Shown here piece by piece: positions 1 through 8,894 of a DNA stretch of 64,000 bases. The stretch's first letter is position 1; each line of letters begins with the position of its first letter. Source of the DNA: Methanocella paludicola SANAE (GTDB lineage Archaea > Halobacteriota > Methanocellia > Methanocellales > Methanocellaceae); NCBI RefSeq assembly GCF_000011005.1, contig NC_013665.1:1289437-1353436 (forward strand), given 5' to 3'. The translations under genes and the position numbers were made by a program. Under the pieces are notes generated by a model, which saw nothing but the letters and a program-made list of their open reading frames with translations, was not told the origin of the DNA and ran no database searches.

Positions 1-389
1 ATCAAGCGAGTATGGATGTAGCCCTTAAAGCCCTGGCCACGAAGGAGCTTGAGCACATCTAGCTGCTTCTGCGTGGTCTTCTCGGGGTCGCCCACGATGC
101 CCGACGATAAGAACAATCCCTCGATGGCGTTCCTCCGGTAGAGGTCCCAGGTAATTCGCACGATCTCTTCAGGCGCCAGCGACGTTCGAGTGACTTCGCG
201 GCCACAACGGTTCGGGCAGTAAAGGCACTCGCCGGAGCACCGGTTCGTCATTAATGTTTTGTATAGCTGGATGCACCGCCCATCCGGAGTAAACGTATGG
301 CACACGATGGTCTGGTTACAGCTATCGTACTTCGTGCCCTCGGATAAGATCTTGATGCGGTCGGTCAGCGAGAAATACTTCTCTCCCAT
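1..389 (-). CDS. Radical SAM protein, N-terminal part (cut by window edge)
   Basis: The minus strand is open from an ATG at 389 to the left edge, giving about 129 residues of the N-terminus. The residues CSGECLYC form a CxxxCxxC motif, the three-cysteine site that holds the radical SAM 4Fe-4S cluster; it is followed by PNRCGRE. The preceding YKTLMTNRC and the later RRNAIEGLFLSSG resemble the 'putative DNA modification/repair radical SAM' family often linked to a uracil-DNA-glycosylase-like partner. That family name is my inference from the N-terminus only; the C-terminal half and any partner gene lie outside the window. It diverges from the ABC exporter genes at 547, with promoters for both in the 157-bp gap. 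Confidence 0.8.
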   Translation of the reverse strand, partial: MGEKYFSLTDRIKILSEGTKYDSCNQTIVCHTFTPDGRCIQLYKTLMTNRCSGECLYCPNRCGREVTRTSLAPEEIVRITWDLYRRNAIEGLFLSSGIVGDPEKTTQKQLDVLKLLRGQGFKGYIHTRL

Positions 390-484
390 CAAGCATCCGT
401 AGGCAATGGGAATATTTAAGCCCGAAGAAAGAGTGTCCCGAAAGTAAAACCGGTCGGTAGTAAGGCCTATCGACCTCCCGATAA

Positions 485-498
485 CATATAATTATATA
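485..498 (+). promoter_or_regulatory. Probable TATA box for the ABC-2 exporter genes
   Basis: CATATAATTATATA is the most AT-rich block in the gap between the two divergent genes. It lies about 50 bp upstream of the ATG at 547, so transcription would start around 520-525 with a short leader that contains GGTGAAGG. A true B-recognition element was not assigned. Confidence 0.4.
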
Positions 499-546
499 GG
501 TTGTGCTGGAATCTTTGCCCGATATTTATCGGGTGAAGGATGGAAA

Positions 547-1428
547 ATGAAGCTCGTTATCGACCACGTCAGCAAGTCCTATAAGGGCAATGTGTGGGGG
601 TTAAAAGATTTCAGTCTGGAGCTGGGGCCCGGGATCCTGGGTCTGCTGGGGCCGAACGGGGCCGGTAAATCCACGTTAATGCGTATCCTGGCCACTATCA
701 CGAGGGCGACGGAAGGTACCATCACCTGGGACGGCGTCGATATCGCGAAGTCGCCGGACAGCATCCGGTCAGTTCTCGGGTATCTGCCCCAGGATTTCGG
801 CGTTTACCCAAACCTGAACGCGGTCGAGTTCCTGGAGTATATGGCGGCCATCAAGGGCGTCGACGGTAAGGCTGTAAAGCGCCGGATCGACGAGCTGCTG
901 GAGGTCGTCAACCTCGCCGATGCCAGGAGCCGCCCGCTAGGAGGATATTCGGGTGGCATGAAGCAGCGCATCGGCATTGCACAGGCGCTCCTGAACGACC
1001 CCGGGCTGCTGATCGTGGACGAGCCTACTGTCGGGCTGGATCCCGAGGAGCGAGTACGGTTCCGGAACCTGCTCTCGGACCTTTCCGGCGACCGAATCGT
1101 CATCCTGTCGACGCACATCGTTTCCGACGTAGAGGCAATCGCGAGCGACATCGCGCTCATCAATAAAGGTGAGCTTCTCATGCATGCAACCCCCGAGGAC
1201 CTGTTGCGGTCGGTCGAAGATAAGGTGTGGGAATGGGTCGTGCCAGGTACGGCGCTCCCGGACGTCAAGAGGCAATTCCTGGTCAGCGGGACCATACGAA
1301 AAAGCGATGGCGTGCAAGTAAGGGTGGTATCGGACGCGCAGCCTGTTCCCAAAGCCGGGGCTGTTTCTCCCACCCTGGAAGACGCCTACCTTCGCCTGAT
1401 CTCGAGCCACCGGGGCGGCAGCGCATGA
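547..1428 (+). CDS. ABC transporter ATP-binding protein (ABC-2 exporter type)
   Basis: A 293-residue ATPase that would power export by the membrane protein encoded next to it. Walker A is GPNGAGKST near residue 35, the Q-loop is in LPQDFGVYP, the signature is YSGGMKQR, Walker B is LLIVDEPTVGLDP, and the H-loop is ILSTHIVSD. The last 70 residues after the H-loop are typical of the NatA/CcmA-like group. The ATG at 547 is preceded by GGTGAAGGATGG. The stop overlaps the permease start as ATGA, so the two are translationally coupled. The substrate cannot be told from sequence; such pairs in archaea export drugs, peptides or lipids. Confidence 0.93.
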   Translation: MKLVIDHVSKSYKGNVWGLKDFSLELGPGILGLLGPNGAGKSTLMRILATITRATEGTITWDGVDIAKSPDSIRSVLGYLPQDFGVYPNLNAVEFLEYMAAIKGVDGKAVKRRIDELLEVVNLADARSRPLGGYSGGMKQRIGIAQALLNDPGLLIVDEPTVGLDPEERVRFRNLLSDLSGDRIVILSTHIVSDVEAIASDIALINKGELLMHATPEDLLRSVEDKVWEWVVPGTALPDVKRQFLVSGTIRKSDGVQVRVVSDAQPVPKAGAVSPTLEDAYLRLISSHRGGSA

Positions 1429-3038
1429 GTGCAGCACGGGCCTTTTATTATACCATAAAGGCCGACTTCTTAGAGCGGGTAAGGAGCTATAGCTTCCTGG
1501 TAGTGCTCCTGCTGACGATGCTGGCCGCCTACGTTTTCGTCCCCGGCCCGGATGCCGGCTACATGACGCTCAAGCTATCGTCCACTGACGGCTTTTACCG
1601 GGGCATCTATAATTCTGCCTGGGTCGGGGCTATGGTCTCGCTGCCGACGACACTATTTCTGGCACTGTTCGGCTATTTCGTCGTCAAGAACGCCGTCGGG
1701 AGGGATCGTCGGACCGGCGTCGGGCAGATCATAGCTACTACTCCCATTAGTAAGCCTGTCTATATGCTTGGAAAAGCGACGAGTAACTTTGCCGTACTTG
1801 CCGTGATCGTGGGCGTAATGATGGCTGGTGCCCTGGCCATGCAGCTTCTCCCGGGCGAGACGTCCGCCATTGACCTCTGGGCATTGTGGTCGCCATTCAT
1901 ATTCCTTTCTTTGCCGGCAATGGCCGTCATTGCATCCGTGGCGGTCCTGTTCGAATCCATATGGCTGCTGCGGGGCGGCTTCGGCAACGTCGTCTACTTT
2001 ATCCTTTATATCCTCGTCCTCGTCGTACTGTTAACGTCCGCGAGCGGTATCAAGTGGGGTGACGATCTCGCTTTCGCGAAAGATATGCTCGGCACCAGCG
2101 TCGGCATTTCGAGCATCGAGGCGACTGCGAAAATAATATATCCGGCCTTCGAGCCGGGGCACTGGAGTATGGGCTTTGCGCCGATCGACCACCCTCCGCA
2201 TACTTTTATGTGGAATGGCATCCCGTGGACGCCGCTTATATTGCTGGGAAGGCTCTTCTGGGTTCTCGTCGCCTGCGGAATAGCAGTTATGGCGTCGCTG
2301 TTTTTCGACCGCTTTGATTCGGCAGGTAACGTAAATGCTAAAACCGGTAAGCAAACATCAAGACCGGAGCCTTTAGCGATAGAGAAGCCGGCGGTCGATG
2401 CCAGACTGACTCCCCTGTCGTCCGATAAAAAAAGCCTTAATGTCCTTGCATTATTCATGGCCGAGCTCAAGCTCGCATTCAAAGGCCAGAAATGGTGGTG
2501 GTATGCCGGGGCGGCGATCGTGATACTCGCCGGACTGGTTTCATCCGGCAGCGAGGAAAGACATTTTGCGATGCTCGCCGCGATGGTCTGGCCGGTGCTT
2601 ATATGGTCATCCATGGGCACGAGAGAGCGGACGTTCAATATGGCGCAGATCGTTTTCTCGGCGCCAGGCCCGATAAAAAATCAGCTGCCGGTCATGTGGC
2701 TTTCCGGCGTCTGCGTCGGCATCGTCATATGCAGTGGTGTCTTTGTCAGCATGGCGCTCTCGGGAAGTTTCGGCGAGATGGCGACGCTTTTTACCGAGAT
2801 GCTGCTGATACCGGCGATGGCCCTGGCGATGGGCATCTGGAGCGGCTCGAGTAAGCTCTTCGAGGCGCTGTACATGATCCTCTGGTACGTCGGCCCTGTT
2901 AATGGTCTGCCTTTCCTGGACCTCACCGGTACCATCGTAAGCTCCATGCATATCGGGCTACCGGCGGCTTACCTGGCGGTCACTGTCGTATTTATGGCGT
3001 TGATGGTAATGGGCCGGTATAGGCAGACATTCGCTTAG
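1425..3038 (+). CDS. ABC-2 type transporter permease
   Basis: A membrane protein of 537 residues starting at the ATG that overlaps the ATPase stop (ATGA). The frame is open further upstream inside the ATPase gene, but the Met-Ser-Ala-Ala start fits the family. It has an N-terminal segment near residues 20-38, a group of hydrophobic helices around 80-220, then a linker and a second set of helices from about 350 to the end. This two-half arrangement is usual for ABC-2 permeases of the NosY/gliding-motility type. The loop KNAVGRDRRTGVGQIIATTPISK is cytosolic in character and typical of the family (RrtG.qil.a.P). It forms a dimeric exporter with the upstream ATPase; its substrate is unknown. Confidence 0.88.
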   Translation: MSAARAFYYTIKADFLERVRSYSFLVVLLLTMLAAYVFVPGPDAGYMTLKLSSTDGFYRGIYNSAWVGAMVSLPTTLFLALFGYFVVKNAVGRDRRTGVGQIIATTPISKPVYMLGKATSNFAVLAVIVGVMMAGALAMQLLPGETSAIDLWALWSPFIFLSLPAMAVIASVAVLFESIWLLRGGFGNVVYFILYILVLVVLLTSASGIKWGDDLAFAKDMLGTSVGISSIEATAKIIYPAFEPGHWSMGFAPIDHPPHTFMWNGIPWTPLILLGRLFWVLVACGIAVMASLFFDRFDSAGNVNAKTGKQTSRPEPLAIEKPAVDARLTPLSSDKKSLNVLALFMAELKLAFKGQKWWWYAGAAIVILAGLVSSGSEERHFAMLAAMVWPVLIWSSMGTRERTFNMAQIVFSAPGPIKNQLPVMWLSGVCVGIVICSGVFVSMALSGSFGEMATLFTEMLLIPAMALAMGIWSGSSKLFEALYMILWYVGPVNGLPFLDLTGTIVSSMHIGLPAAYLAVTVVFMALMVMGRYRQTFA

Positions 3039-3044
3039 TTTTTC

Positions 3045-3317
3045 CTAAATCAGGATGCCGAAGAGCGCGAGGATGATGACGCAAATTGCGCCCGGCACGC
3101 CGCATACCGCACTGATGAGGAGCGTCGGGAAATCATATGGTATGCCCATGATGAACACATAGTTTGCCAGGAGTAAAATGAAGAGCCCTCCCAGCGCGTT
3201 CAATATTAAAGCTACTGCATACTTGACCGTGAGCTTCAGGAGTTTGTAAATGATGAAGATTATTATGATGGCAGCGATAAGAGACGCTGCTATAATGACC
3301 CATTCCATCCCGACCAT
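3045..3317 (-). CDS. BofA-family small membrane protein
   Basis: A 90-residue protein with two or three hydrophobic helices. The C-terminal half, NALGGLFILLLANYV followed by PTLLISAVCGVPGAICV, matches the conserved pattern of the pro-sigma-K processing inhibitor BofA family. In Bacillus BofA holds an intramembrane protease in check; archaea have no sigma K, so the archaeal role is unknown. It converges with the ABC permease with only 6 bp between stop codons. The ATG at 3317 or an in-frame ATG nine bases further in could start it. A role in regulating a membrane protease is possible but not shown here. Confidence 0.75.
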   Translation of the reverse strand: MVGMEWVIIAASLIAAIIIIFIIYKLLKLTVKYAVALILNALGGLFILLLANYVFIMGIPYDFPTLLISAVCGVPGAICVIILALFGILI

Positions 3318-3416
3318 ATATTGAGTATATCATCGCCCGGTGGATTTATCTTTTTGTGTCTCAGTACTTCTGTTATTTATGTTTAGATATTTTGCCGTGT
3401 TTCCTGTGTAGCTGGT

Positions 3417-3730
3417 CCTTCCGGTCGGTAACACGAAACCACGAAAGACTTTTTATATCCCACGTAAAGCCCAAAATCACCAAGCTCATGCCTGGTGTTT
3501 AAAACACAAAACAACCTCTCGAAGGCGCCAAAACACTAATGATCTAAAGCGCGAGAACGGCATGCTCTTATCCAGTAAATTATGCTTTCTCTCGAGTTTT
3601 AAACTTTTTGAGCAGTTCGTGCTTTCGGGAGGTTGTTTCGTGTTTTAAACGCTAAAGCATGTTCCTTCGTGCTTTCGAGCCTTACGTGGGATATAAAAAA
3701 ATTAGTGGTTTCGTGTTACCGACCGGAAGG
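3417..3730. repeat. Long imperfect palindrome P1 (314 bp)
   Basis: The first 26 bases, beginning CCTTCCGGTCGGTAACAC, are matched exactly by the reverse complement of the last 26. The pairing resumes inward through TTTTTATATCCCACGTAA and again through GTTTAAAACACRAAACAACC, so the arms can pair over most of their length with mismatches increasing toward the centre. Short units like CACGAAA and CACGAAG recur in both arms. The element fills the gap between the BofA-like gene and polB, and no gene is visible in it. Transcribed from either side it would fold into one very long hairpin. Confidence 0.85.
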
Positions 3731-3788
3731 CTGTACGTGCGTCGCTTTGAATAGACATAGCAAACGAACTAATATCCCATTAATGGAC

Positions 3789-6188
3789 TTAGAAGAATTG
3801 CGCCAGCGTGCCCTGTACGCCCTTACCTTTCAGTTCGTCCTCTGTGTGCCCGAAGTATCCGAGAATGCGCAGCGCCGTAGGTATGAGCTGCTTATCCACA
3901 TAATACTCGGCGTCGAGCTCGTAGGTCTTATCCTTAGCGTACAGCTTCCCATCCTTGAACTTACTGAACATGTCCACAGGGTAGGCCCGTTCGCTCAGTG
4001 TGCCGCCAGGACCCTTAACGATAACATAGCTGATCTTGCTCCCGACGGAGGCGGACATATCCATCTCCCGCGCCCTTTCGGCCGCCTTCACGTGCGCCTG
4101 GGCGCTCTCGTAGCTCTCCACGCCCTTCGTTAATGTCTTATGAATGACCAGCTTATCCAGAGGCACCATGCCCTCCTTCACCTCACTGATCGTATCCTTA
4201 ACGAACTTCACCGCCTTCTCGGGGTTCTCCTCTTCTAGTATAATACGGATGACTTCGGACTGCAATTCCTTCGCGAGCTCGCACCAGTCGCCCCGGCGCA
4301 CTTCGAGGCCCCTGACGACGATCTCGCCCTTACTCGTAAGCCCGGCATAGCGCTTCTTGGACTCGGTGAAGAAAATGGACCGGTAGATGTTGTCGACGTC
4401 CATATCCAGGGGCAACTCTTCTTTCACTTTCTTGATGAAGGCACTGGTAATATCCGGCAGCCTGCCCCCATCCTTGAGCGTGACGAAAAGCGAATCCGTA
4501 TCACCATAAAGCACTTCGAGGCCCATGGCCTGTGCAATATCGTTAGCTTTTTTAATGAAATACCGCCCCCACGCAGAGGTCGCCTCGGCGCACTCGCGCC
4601 GGTACCACTTGGCCTGTGCCCAGCCGGTATAACCATAAAAGGCATTCGTAAGGATCTTGATGGTCTTCTGCCGGATGTCCAGCATCTTATAGTCCCTGTC
4701 CTTCTTATCCATCAGCGCCAGCTTCTTTTTCAGGGCGCTGCGGTGGCTCACCAGGGACCGAAGGATACGGGTGAAAAAGCCTTCCGGCTCTTTCCGGAAG
4801 CAATGGCCCACTTCGGGCGCCGGCGGGTAGCACTCCACATTACAATCCTTGCAGACCGTGTCCGGCGAGATATTATAGGTGATCATGATGGAGGGGTACA
4901 TGGCCGAGAAGTCGAGCGAGGCGACGTTCTTGTGGATGCCCTTCACGGGCGGGAACACGAAGCCGCCCAGGTACGTTTCCACCTCGCCGCCCCTCGAAGG
5001 GATGAGTTCGCCGTACTCGTAAGCGATATACGCGAGGTACGATTCGACCTGCCGCCCGCGCCCCATCTTGGAGACGTTATCGGCGGGCTCGTGCACCATG
5101 CGGGCGAACTCGAACTGCAACGGAAGCAGCTCTTCAGAAAGGCCATAGGTGCTCGACACGTCGTCCTTCGCGTACTGGATGAGCTCGCCGCGCTTCTCCT
5201 CGTCGGCCCAGTACTGGTAGATATCGGCGGCGAAGAGGTTCACGCGCTCGTCCTTCTTCATCACGCCCAAAAAGTCGGCGACGTTCTCGAGCGTTTTTAT
5301 CTTGACGCCGTCAACGTCCCGCTGTGCGACCTGGAACAGGTCGATATTTAGGCGCCCGATGAGCTTGGTCTTCCTCTGCAGGCCTCCCCGCCCGAACATG
5401 GGGGAAGTCCCGTCACGGCACACGCTGAGCTTGATCTTGTGCTTCTTCGCACGCTCGGAAATATAAGGCCAGTCGAAGCCATCCTGGTTATAGCCCACGA
5501 TGATGTCCGGGTCATAGTCCTTGACGTACTGGATGAACTCTTTGATCAGGCTTTTATCGCTCTCGTCGGTGGCCGTGAGCACTTTCTCTTCATCATTTGT
5601 TTTAATGGAAATGATGACGATGGGGTCCTTCTTGGGGTCGGGCATCCCGCGGGGGTTCCACATCTCGCAGTCGAAGGCCATGATTTTCAGGGGCGGCTCA
5701 TCCTCCCTGGCAACCGCTTTTGGGCTCCGGCACAACAGCCCGGACCCGGCATAGTCTATGGGCACGGGCTCGCCTTCAGCCTCAATGCCGCCCATGGGGA
5801 TGAGCCTCTTATCGATGATGTAGCGCACGCCGAACAGGATATCCGCCTCCCGCACGTCCCCGAACTTCAGGGCAAGCTCCCTTAAATAAGGCACATCCCT
5901 CGGCAGCTGCGTAAAAATACGATAGCACTTGATGGGCACGCCGAAGTTCTTCCGGTCCACGATGTCGATCTTCACGGGCCTGATCAGCTCGCCGCCCACC
6001 TCTTCGGACATATTCTGAAGCTGGCTCATCGGGACATCGCCATAGGGGACGACATAAAAGTAGGGCTCGAAGGAATCGTCGAAAATAACGGCGCTCCGGC
6101 CCGTATCGTCAACGCACCACATGCGTATCAATGGCCTGTTATTGACAACTTCATAGTCGACGTCCAGTAGCCAGCCGCGGAACTTCAT
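3789..6188 (-). CDS. polB: DNA-directed DNA polymerase, family B
   Basis: A complete replicative or repair polymerase of 799 residues, the normal length for archaeal PolB. The 3'-5' exonuclease motifs are Exo I AFDCEMWNP (about 171-179, D173 and E175), Exo II VGYNQDGFDWPY (231-242) and Exo III YAKDDVSS (339-346). The polymerase motifs are A, LDFSAMYPSIM (425-435); B, KILTNAFYGY (511-520); and C, YGDTDSLFV (561-569). A Cys pair region, CKDCNVEC, around 446-453 and GHCFRK near 461 lie just after motif A. All catalytic acids are present, so the enzyme should be active with proofreading. The N-terminus contains the usual uracil-sensing-type fold region. It is transcribed alone toward the P1 palindrome. 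Confidence 0.97.
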   Translation of the reverse strand: MKFRGWLLDVDYEVVNNRPLIRMWCVDDTGRSAVIFDDSFEPYFYVVPYGDVPMSQLQNMSEEVGGELIRPVKIDIVDRKNFGVPIKCYRIFTQLPRDVPYLRELALKFGDVREADILFGVRYIIDKRLIPMGGIEAEGEPVPIDYAGSGLLCRSPKAVAREDEPPLKIMAFDCEMWNPRGMPDPKKDPIVIISIKTNDEEKVLTATDESDKSLIKEFIQYVKDYDPDIIVGYNQDGFDWPYISERAKKHKIKLSVCRDGTSPMFGRGGLQRKTKLIGRLNIDLFQVAQRDVDGVKIKTLENVADFLGVMKKDERVNLFAADIYQYWADEEKRGELIQYAKDDVSSTYGLSEELLPLQFEFARMVHEPADNVSKMGRGRQVESYLAYIAYEYGELIPSRGGEVETYLGGFVFPPVKGIHKNVASLDFSAMYPSIMITYNISPDTVCKDCNVECYPPAPEVGHCFRKEPEGFFTRILRSLVSHRSALKKKLALMDKKDRDYKMLDIRQKTIKILTNAFYGYTGWAQAKWYRRECAEATSAWGRYFIKKANDIAQAMGLEVLYGDTDSLFVTLKDGGRLPDITSAFIKKVKEELPLDMDVDNIYRSIFFTESKKRYAGLTSKGEIVVRGLEVRRGDWCELAKELQSEVIRIILEEENPEKAVKFVKDTISEVKEGMVPLDKLVIHKTLTKGVESYESAQAHVKAAERAREMDMSASVGSKISYVIVKGPGGTLSERAYPVDMFSKFKDGKLYAKDKTYELDAEYYVDKQLIPTALRILGYFGHTEDELKGKGVQGTLAQFF

Positions 6189-6285
6189 TATATTTATAAT
6201 AAGGCCTCCGCGGCTTAAAAACTTCCTGCGGGCGGTGAAAGTGTTCTCGATAAGTAAGCGATAATGTTATATACAAAGCCGTATA

Positions 6286-6311
6286 TGTACACAACAATAC
6301 CTAAATGTACA
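6286..6311. promoter_or_regulatory. Paired TGTACA boxes before the ECF S-component gene
   Basis: TGTACA occurs at 6286-6291 and again at 6306-6311, exactly 20 bp apart, just upstream of the ATG at 6341. Two helical turns of spacing suggest cooperative binding of a regulator. The hexamer equals the TRP-box core bound by TrpY in Methanothermobacter, but no regulator gene is nearby and the link to tryptophan is speculative. Confidence 0.45.
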
Positions 6312-6340
6312 ACTATATACAATAACTATGGTGTATTAAC

Positions 6341-7111
6341 ATGAAGTCCAAGGATATTGTCATTGTAGGCATTCTACTGGGCATCGGCGCCATCGTCAGG
6401 TACGTGTCCCTCATAGCGCCCGGGCCCATTACCAGTAACCTGGTCATTGCTTTCTATAGTCTTGCGATCATACTTGTGGCGCCCAAGGTCAGCGAAGCGC
6501 TCGGCATCGGCATCGTGGCCGGCATCATCTGCGCTCTGATAAGCCACTCCCTATTCCCTCCGGCCAACCTCATCAGCGAGCCGGTAGGCGCCCTGGTGGC
6601 CGTTTTAAGCCTGAAGCTCATCGACCAGTTCACCGGCGCGAAGAAAGCCATCAAGGTCAAGGCGGACGGTGGCAGTATGAAGAAGGATAACCCGCTGGGC
6701 TTTGTCATTACGGCCATCGGCCTGCTGGGCATGCTCGCCTTCTGCGGCATCATGTTCCTTAGCGAGGTAAAACCGCTCATCAAGGGCACGCTTCTAGCGA
6801 CCCAGACGAACCAGATCATCTTTGGCGCCATCGCCGTGCTCGTGCTGCTCGTCGGGCTCTACCTCATCCCGAGGACGCTCGAGAAGTACAGGGCGGCCGT
6901 CGTATCCCTGCTGGCCACGCTGGCGAGCGGCACCACGTTCATCGTCGTAGCGGCCATCATAATATTCGCCATGCCGGGCATCCTGTTCAAGACGGCACCC
7001 GCCATGGACGTGTTCATCCTGTCGTCAATGCCCATCGTCATCGGCTGCGCAATAATCAACATGGTGCTCGCCCAGATACTGTACTTCCCTGCGAAGCAGG
7101 CCATGCGATAA
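6341..7111 (+). CDS. ECF transporter S component (substrate-binding membrane protein)
   Basis: A 256-residue integral membrane protein. The first half (GIGAIVRYVSLIAPGPITSN, then LGIGIVAGIICALISH and a pro-rich loop PPANLISEPVGALV) has the look of TrpP/ThiW-type S components that bind a small nutrient in the membrane. A charged linker (about residues 105-118) separates three or four more hydrophobic helices, making it longer than the usual 180-200 residues. It precedes the ECF ATPase and EcfT genes by 142 bp and shares TGTACA-like boxes with them. The substrate is not known; tryptophan or a related compound is only suggested by the boxes. Confidence 0.72.
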   Translation: MKSKDIVIVGILLGIGAIVRYVSLIAPGPITSNLVIAFYSLAIILVAPKVSEALGIGIVAGIICALISHSLFPPANLISEPVGALVAVLSLKLIDQFTGAKKAIKVKADGGSMKKDNPLGFVITAIGLLGMLAFCGIMFLSEVKPLIKGTLLATQTNQIIFGAIAVLVLLVGLYLIPRTLEKYRAAVVSLLATLASGTTFIVVAAIIIFAMPGILFKTAPAMDVFILSSMPIVIGCAIINMVLAQILYFPAKQAMR

Positions 7112-7167
7112 GCATTATTCTCCTTTTCTTTTTTTATTTGAGCTATATTTTATTCAATGGACAAGTA

Positions 7168-7183
7168 TGTACGTAAATGTACT
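7168..7183. promoter_or_regulatory. TGTAC-type boxes before the ECF ATPase gene
   Basis: TGTACG (7168-7173) and TGTACT (7178-7183) sit 10 bp apart, one helical turn, upstream of the ATG at 7254. They resemble the two TGTACA boxes in front of the S-component gene, and the context AAATGTAC is shared by both places. This suggests co-regulation of the whole transporter. Confidence 0.4.
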
Positions 7184-7253
7184 AAGAAATACTTTAATAT
7201 ATCAGCAAGGGCTTTATAACATTAGATCAACGACTTAGTGCCAGGGATATGCA

Positions 7254-8894
7254 ATGATCACGTTTAAAAATTTCACATACCAGTACCCTAAAGCTTCCGA
7301 GCCGACGCTGCACGACATTTCCCTCGATATTCAAAAAGGGGAGTTCATCCTTATAACCGGCCGTAGCGGGGCAGGAAAGACGACCCTGAGCAGGGCCATG
7401 TTCGGCGCGCTGCACCACGACATCGGCGGCGAGTTCCAGGGCACTCTTACGTTGAAGGACGAGGACATATCCCAGTATAGCATCGGCACGATCGGCGCCT
7501 TTATGGGCGTGGTCTTCGACGACCCGGACTCGCAGCTCTTCATGCCCCAGGTCGAGGACGAGATCAAGTTCAGCCTGCAGGCCCGCAACATGCCCTCGGG
7601 CCAGGCGGATGTCGAAAAAGCGCTAAAGCGCGTGGGGATCGCCCATCTCTTAAAGCGTTCCACCCATGAGCTATCGGGCGGAGAGAAGCAAAAGCTCGCC
7701 ATCGCAGCAGCCCTGGCAGTAAACCCGGAAGTATTCTTATTCGACGAGCCCACGTCCCAGCTCGACCCCCGGAGCACGCTCGAAATATACACTATCCTCA
7801 AGGAGCTAAAGGCCGAGGGCAAGACGATCATTCTCATCGAGCAGAAGATCGAGGACATCATCGACATCGTGGACCGCATCGCGGTCATCGACCATGGCCG
7901 CCTCATCGCCTGCGGCACGCCCCGGGAGGCGCTGCTAAGCCGTGCGCTCTTCAACGTCATGCCATACCCGTGCGTATCTCGCCTCGCTATGGAATTCGGC
8001 TCGGAAAAGATGCTTTTAAGCGTGGACGAGGGGCGGCAGTTCCTGGAGGCACGCGGCATACGCCTTAAGCCCGGCTCCGGCAATGGCAGGAGCATCGATG
8101 GCGGCGCGCAGCCAGTACTACAGGTGAACGGCCTGAGGTTCGGCTACAATGGTAACGACGTGCTCAAGGGGATATCATTCACCGTGATGCCGGGCGAAGT
8201 AGTGGCCATCCTGGGCCGCAACGGTTCCGGCAAGACCACCACGCTCAAGAACATCATCGGGCTCCTCAAGCCCCGAGAGCACGGGATGGTCCTGCTCAAC
8301 GGCCGGGACGTCAAGGACATGAAGGTCGAGGAGGCGGCCCATTATGCCGGATTCCTGTTCCAGAACCCCGACACGATGCTCTTTGCTGAGACGGTCATGG
8401 AGGAAGTCATATTTAGCCCGGCCAACCTCGGCTTCGCCGACGCTCCCGAGCGTGCGGTAAAGGCGCTAGAAGAGGTGGGGCTGCTCGATAAAAAGGACGA
8501 GTATCCACGTTATCTTGGCAACGGTGAAAAGCTCAGGCTCTGCGTGGCATCCATCCTTGCCATGGGCCCCCGGCTTATCATCCTGGACGAGCCCACCACG
8601 GGCCTGGACGACAATGAATGCGACCGGCTCATGGAGGTCGTGCTAAAACTAAAAGCCGACGGGGTCGCCGTCATCATGGTCTCCCACGACATGAACCTGG
8701 TGGCACGGTATGCGAACAAGGTCATCGTCATAGCGGGCGGCCAAATATTCCGGCAGGGCAGCCCGGCCGAAGTGCTAAAGGACGCTGCGGCCATGGGCGA
8801 GGCATCTTTGAAGTCGCCGCCCATCGTAGAACTGTCCGGAGAGCGCGGCCGTGTCTGCCTCACCGTCGAGGAGTTCATGGGGGCCGTCATATGA
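7254..8894 (+). CDS. ECF transporter ATPase, two fused domains (EcfA-EcfA' type)
   Basis: A 546-residue protein with two ABC ATPase domains in one chain, supplying the energy for the ECF transporter. Domain 1 has Walker A GRSGAGKTT (about 36-44), signature LSGGEKQK and Walker B FLFDEPTSQLDP. Domain 2 begins near residue 285 and has Walker A GRNGSGKTT, a signature that reads LGNGEKLR instead of LSGGE, and Walker B LIILDEPTTGLD. One weakened signature is common in ECF ATPase pairs, where the two ATP sites are unequal. Start ATG 7254 follows a GGGATATGCA leader. Its stop overlaps the EcfT start (ATGA). Confidence 0.93.
   Translation: MITFKNFTYQYPKASEPTLHDISLDIQKGEFILITGRSGAGKTTLSRAMFGALHHDIGGEFQGTLTLKDEDISQYSIGTIGAFMGVVFDDPDSQLFMPQVEDEIKFSLQARNMPSGQADVEKALKRVGIAHLLKRSTHELSGGEKQKLAIAAALAVNPEVFLFDEPTSQLDPRSTLEIYTILKELKAEGKTIILIEQKIEDIIDIVDRIAVIDHGRLIACGTPREALLSRALFNVMPYPCVSRLAMEFGSEKMLLSVDEGRQFLEARGIRLKPGSGNGRSIDGGAQPVLQVNGLRFGYNGNDVLKGISFTVMPGEVVAILGRNGSGKTTTLKNIIGLLKPREHGMVLLNGRDVKDMKVEEAAHYAGFLFQNPDTMLFAETVMEEVIFSPANLGFADAPERAVKALEEVGLLDKKDEYPRYLGNGEKLRLCVASILAMGPRLIILDEPTTGLDDNECDRLMEVVLKLKADGVAVIMVSHDMNLVARYANKVIVIAGGQIFRQGSPAEVLKDAAAMGEASLKSPPIVELSGERGRVCLTVEEFMGAVI

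Noticed and set aside
1227-1424. Extended start for the ABC permease inside the ATPase gene
   Set aside because: The extension is Arg/Gly-rich and out of frame with a well-conserved gene; the ATGA overlap at 1425 gives the natural start.
3633-4133. Plus-strand frame running from P1 into polB
   Set aside because: It crosses the palindrome and then runs antisense to the polymerase; no motif supports it.
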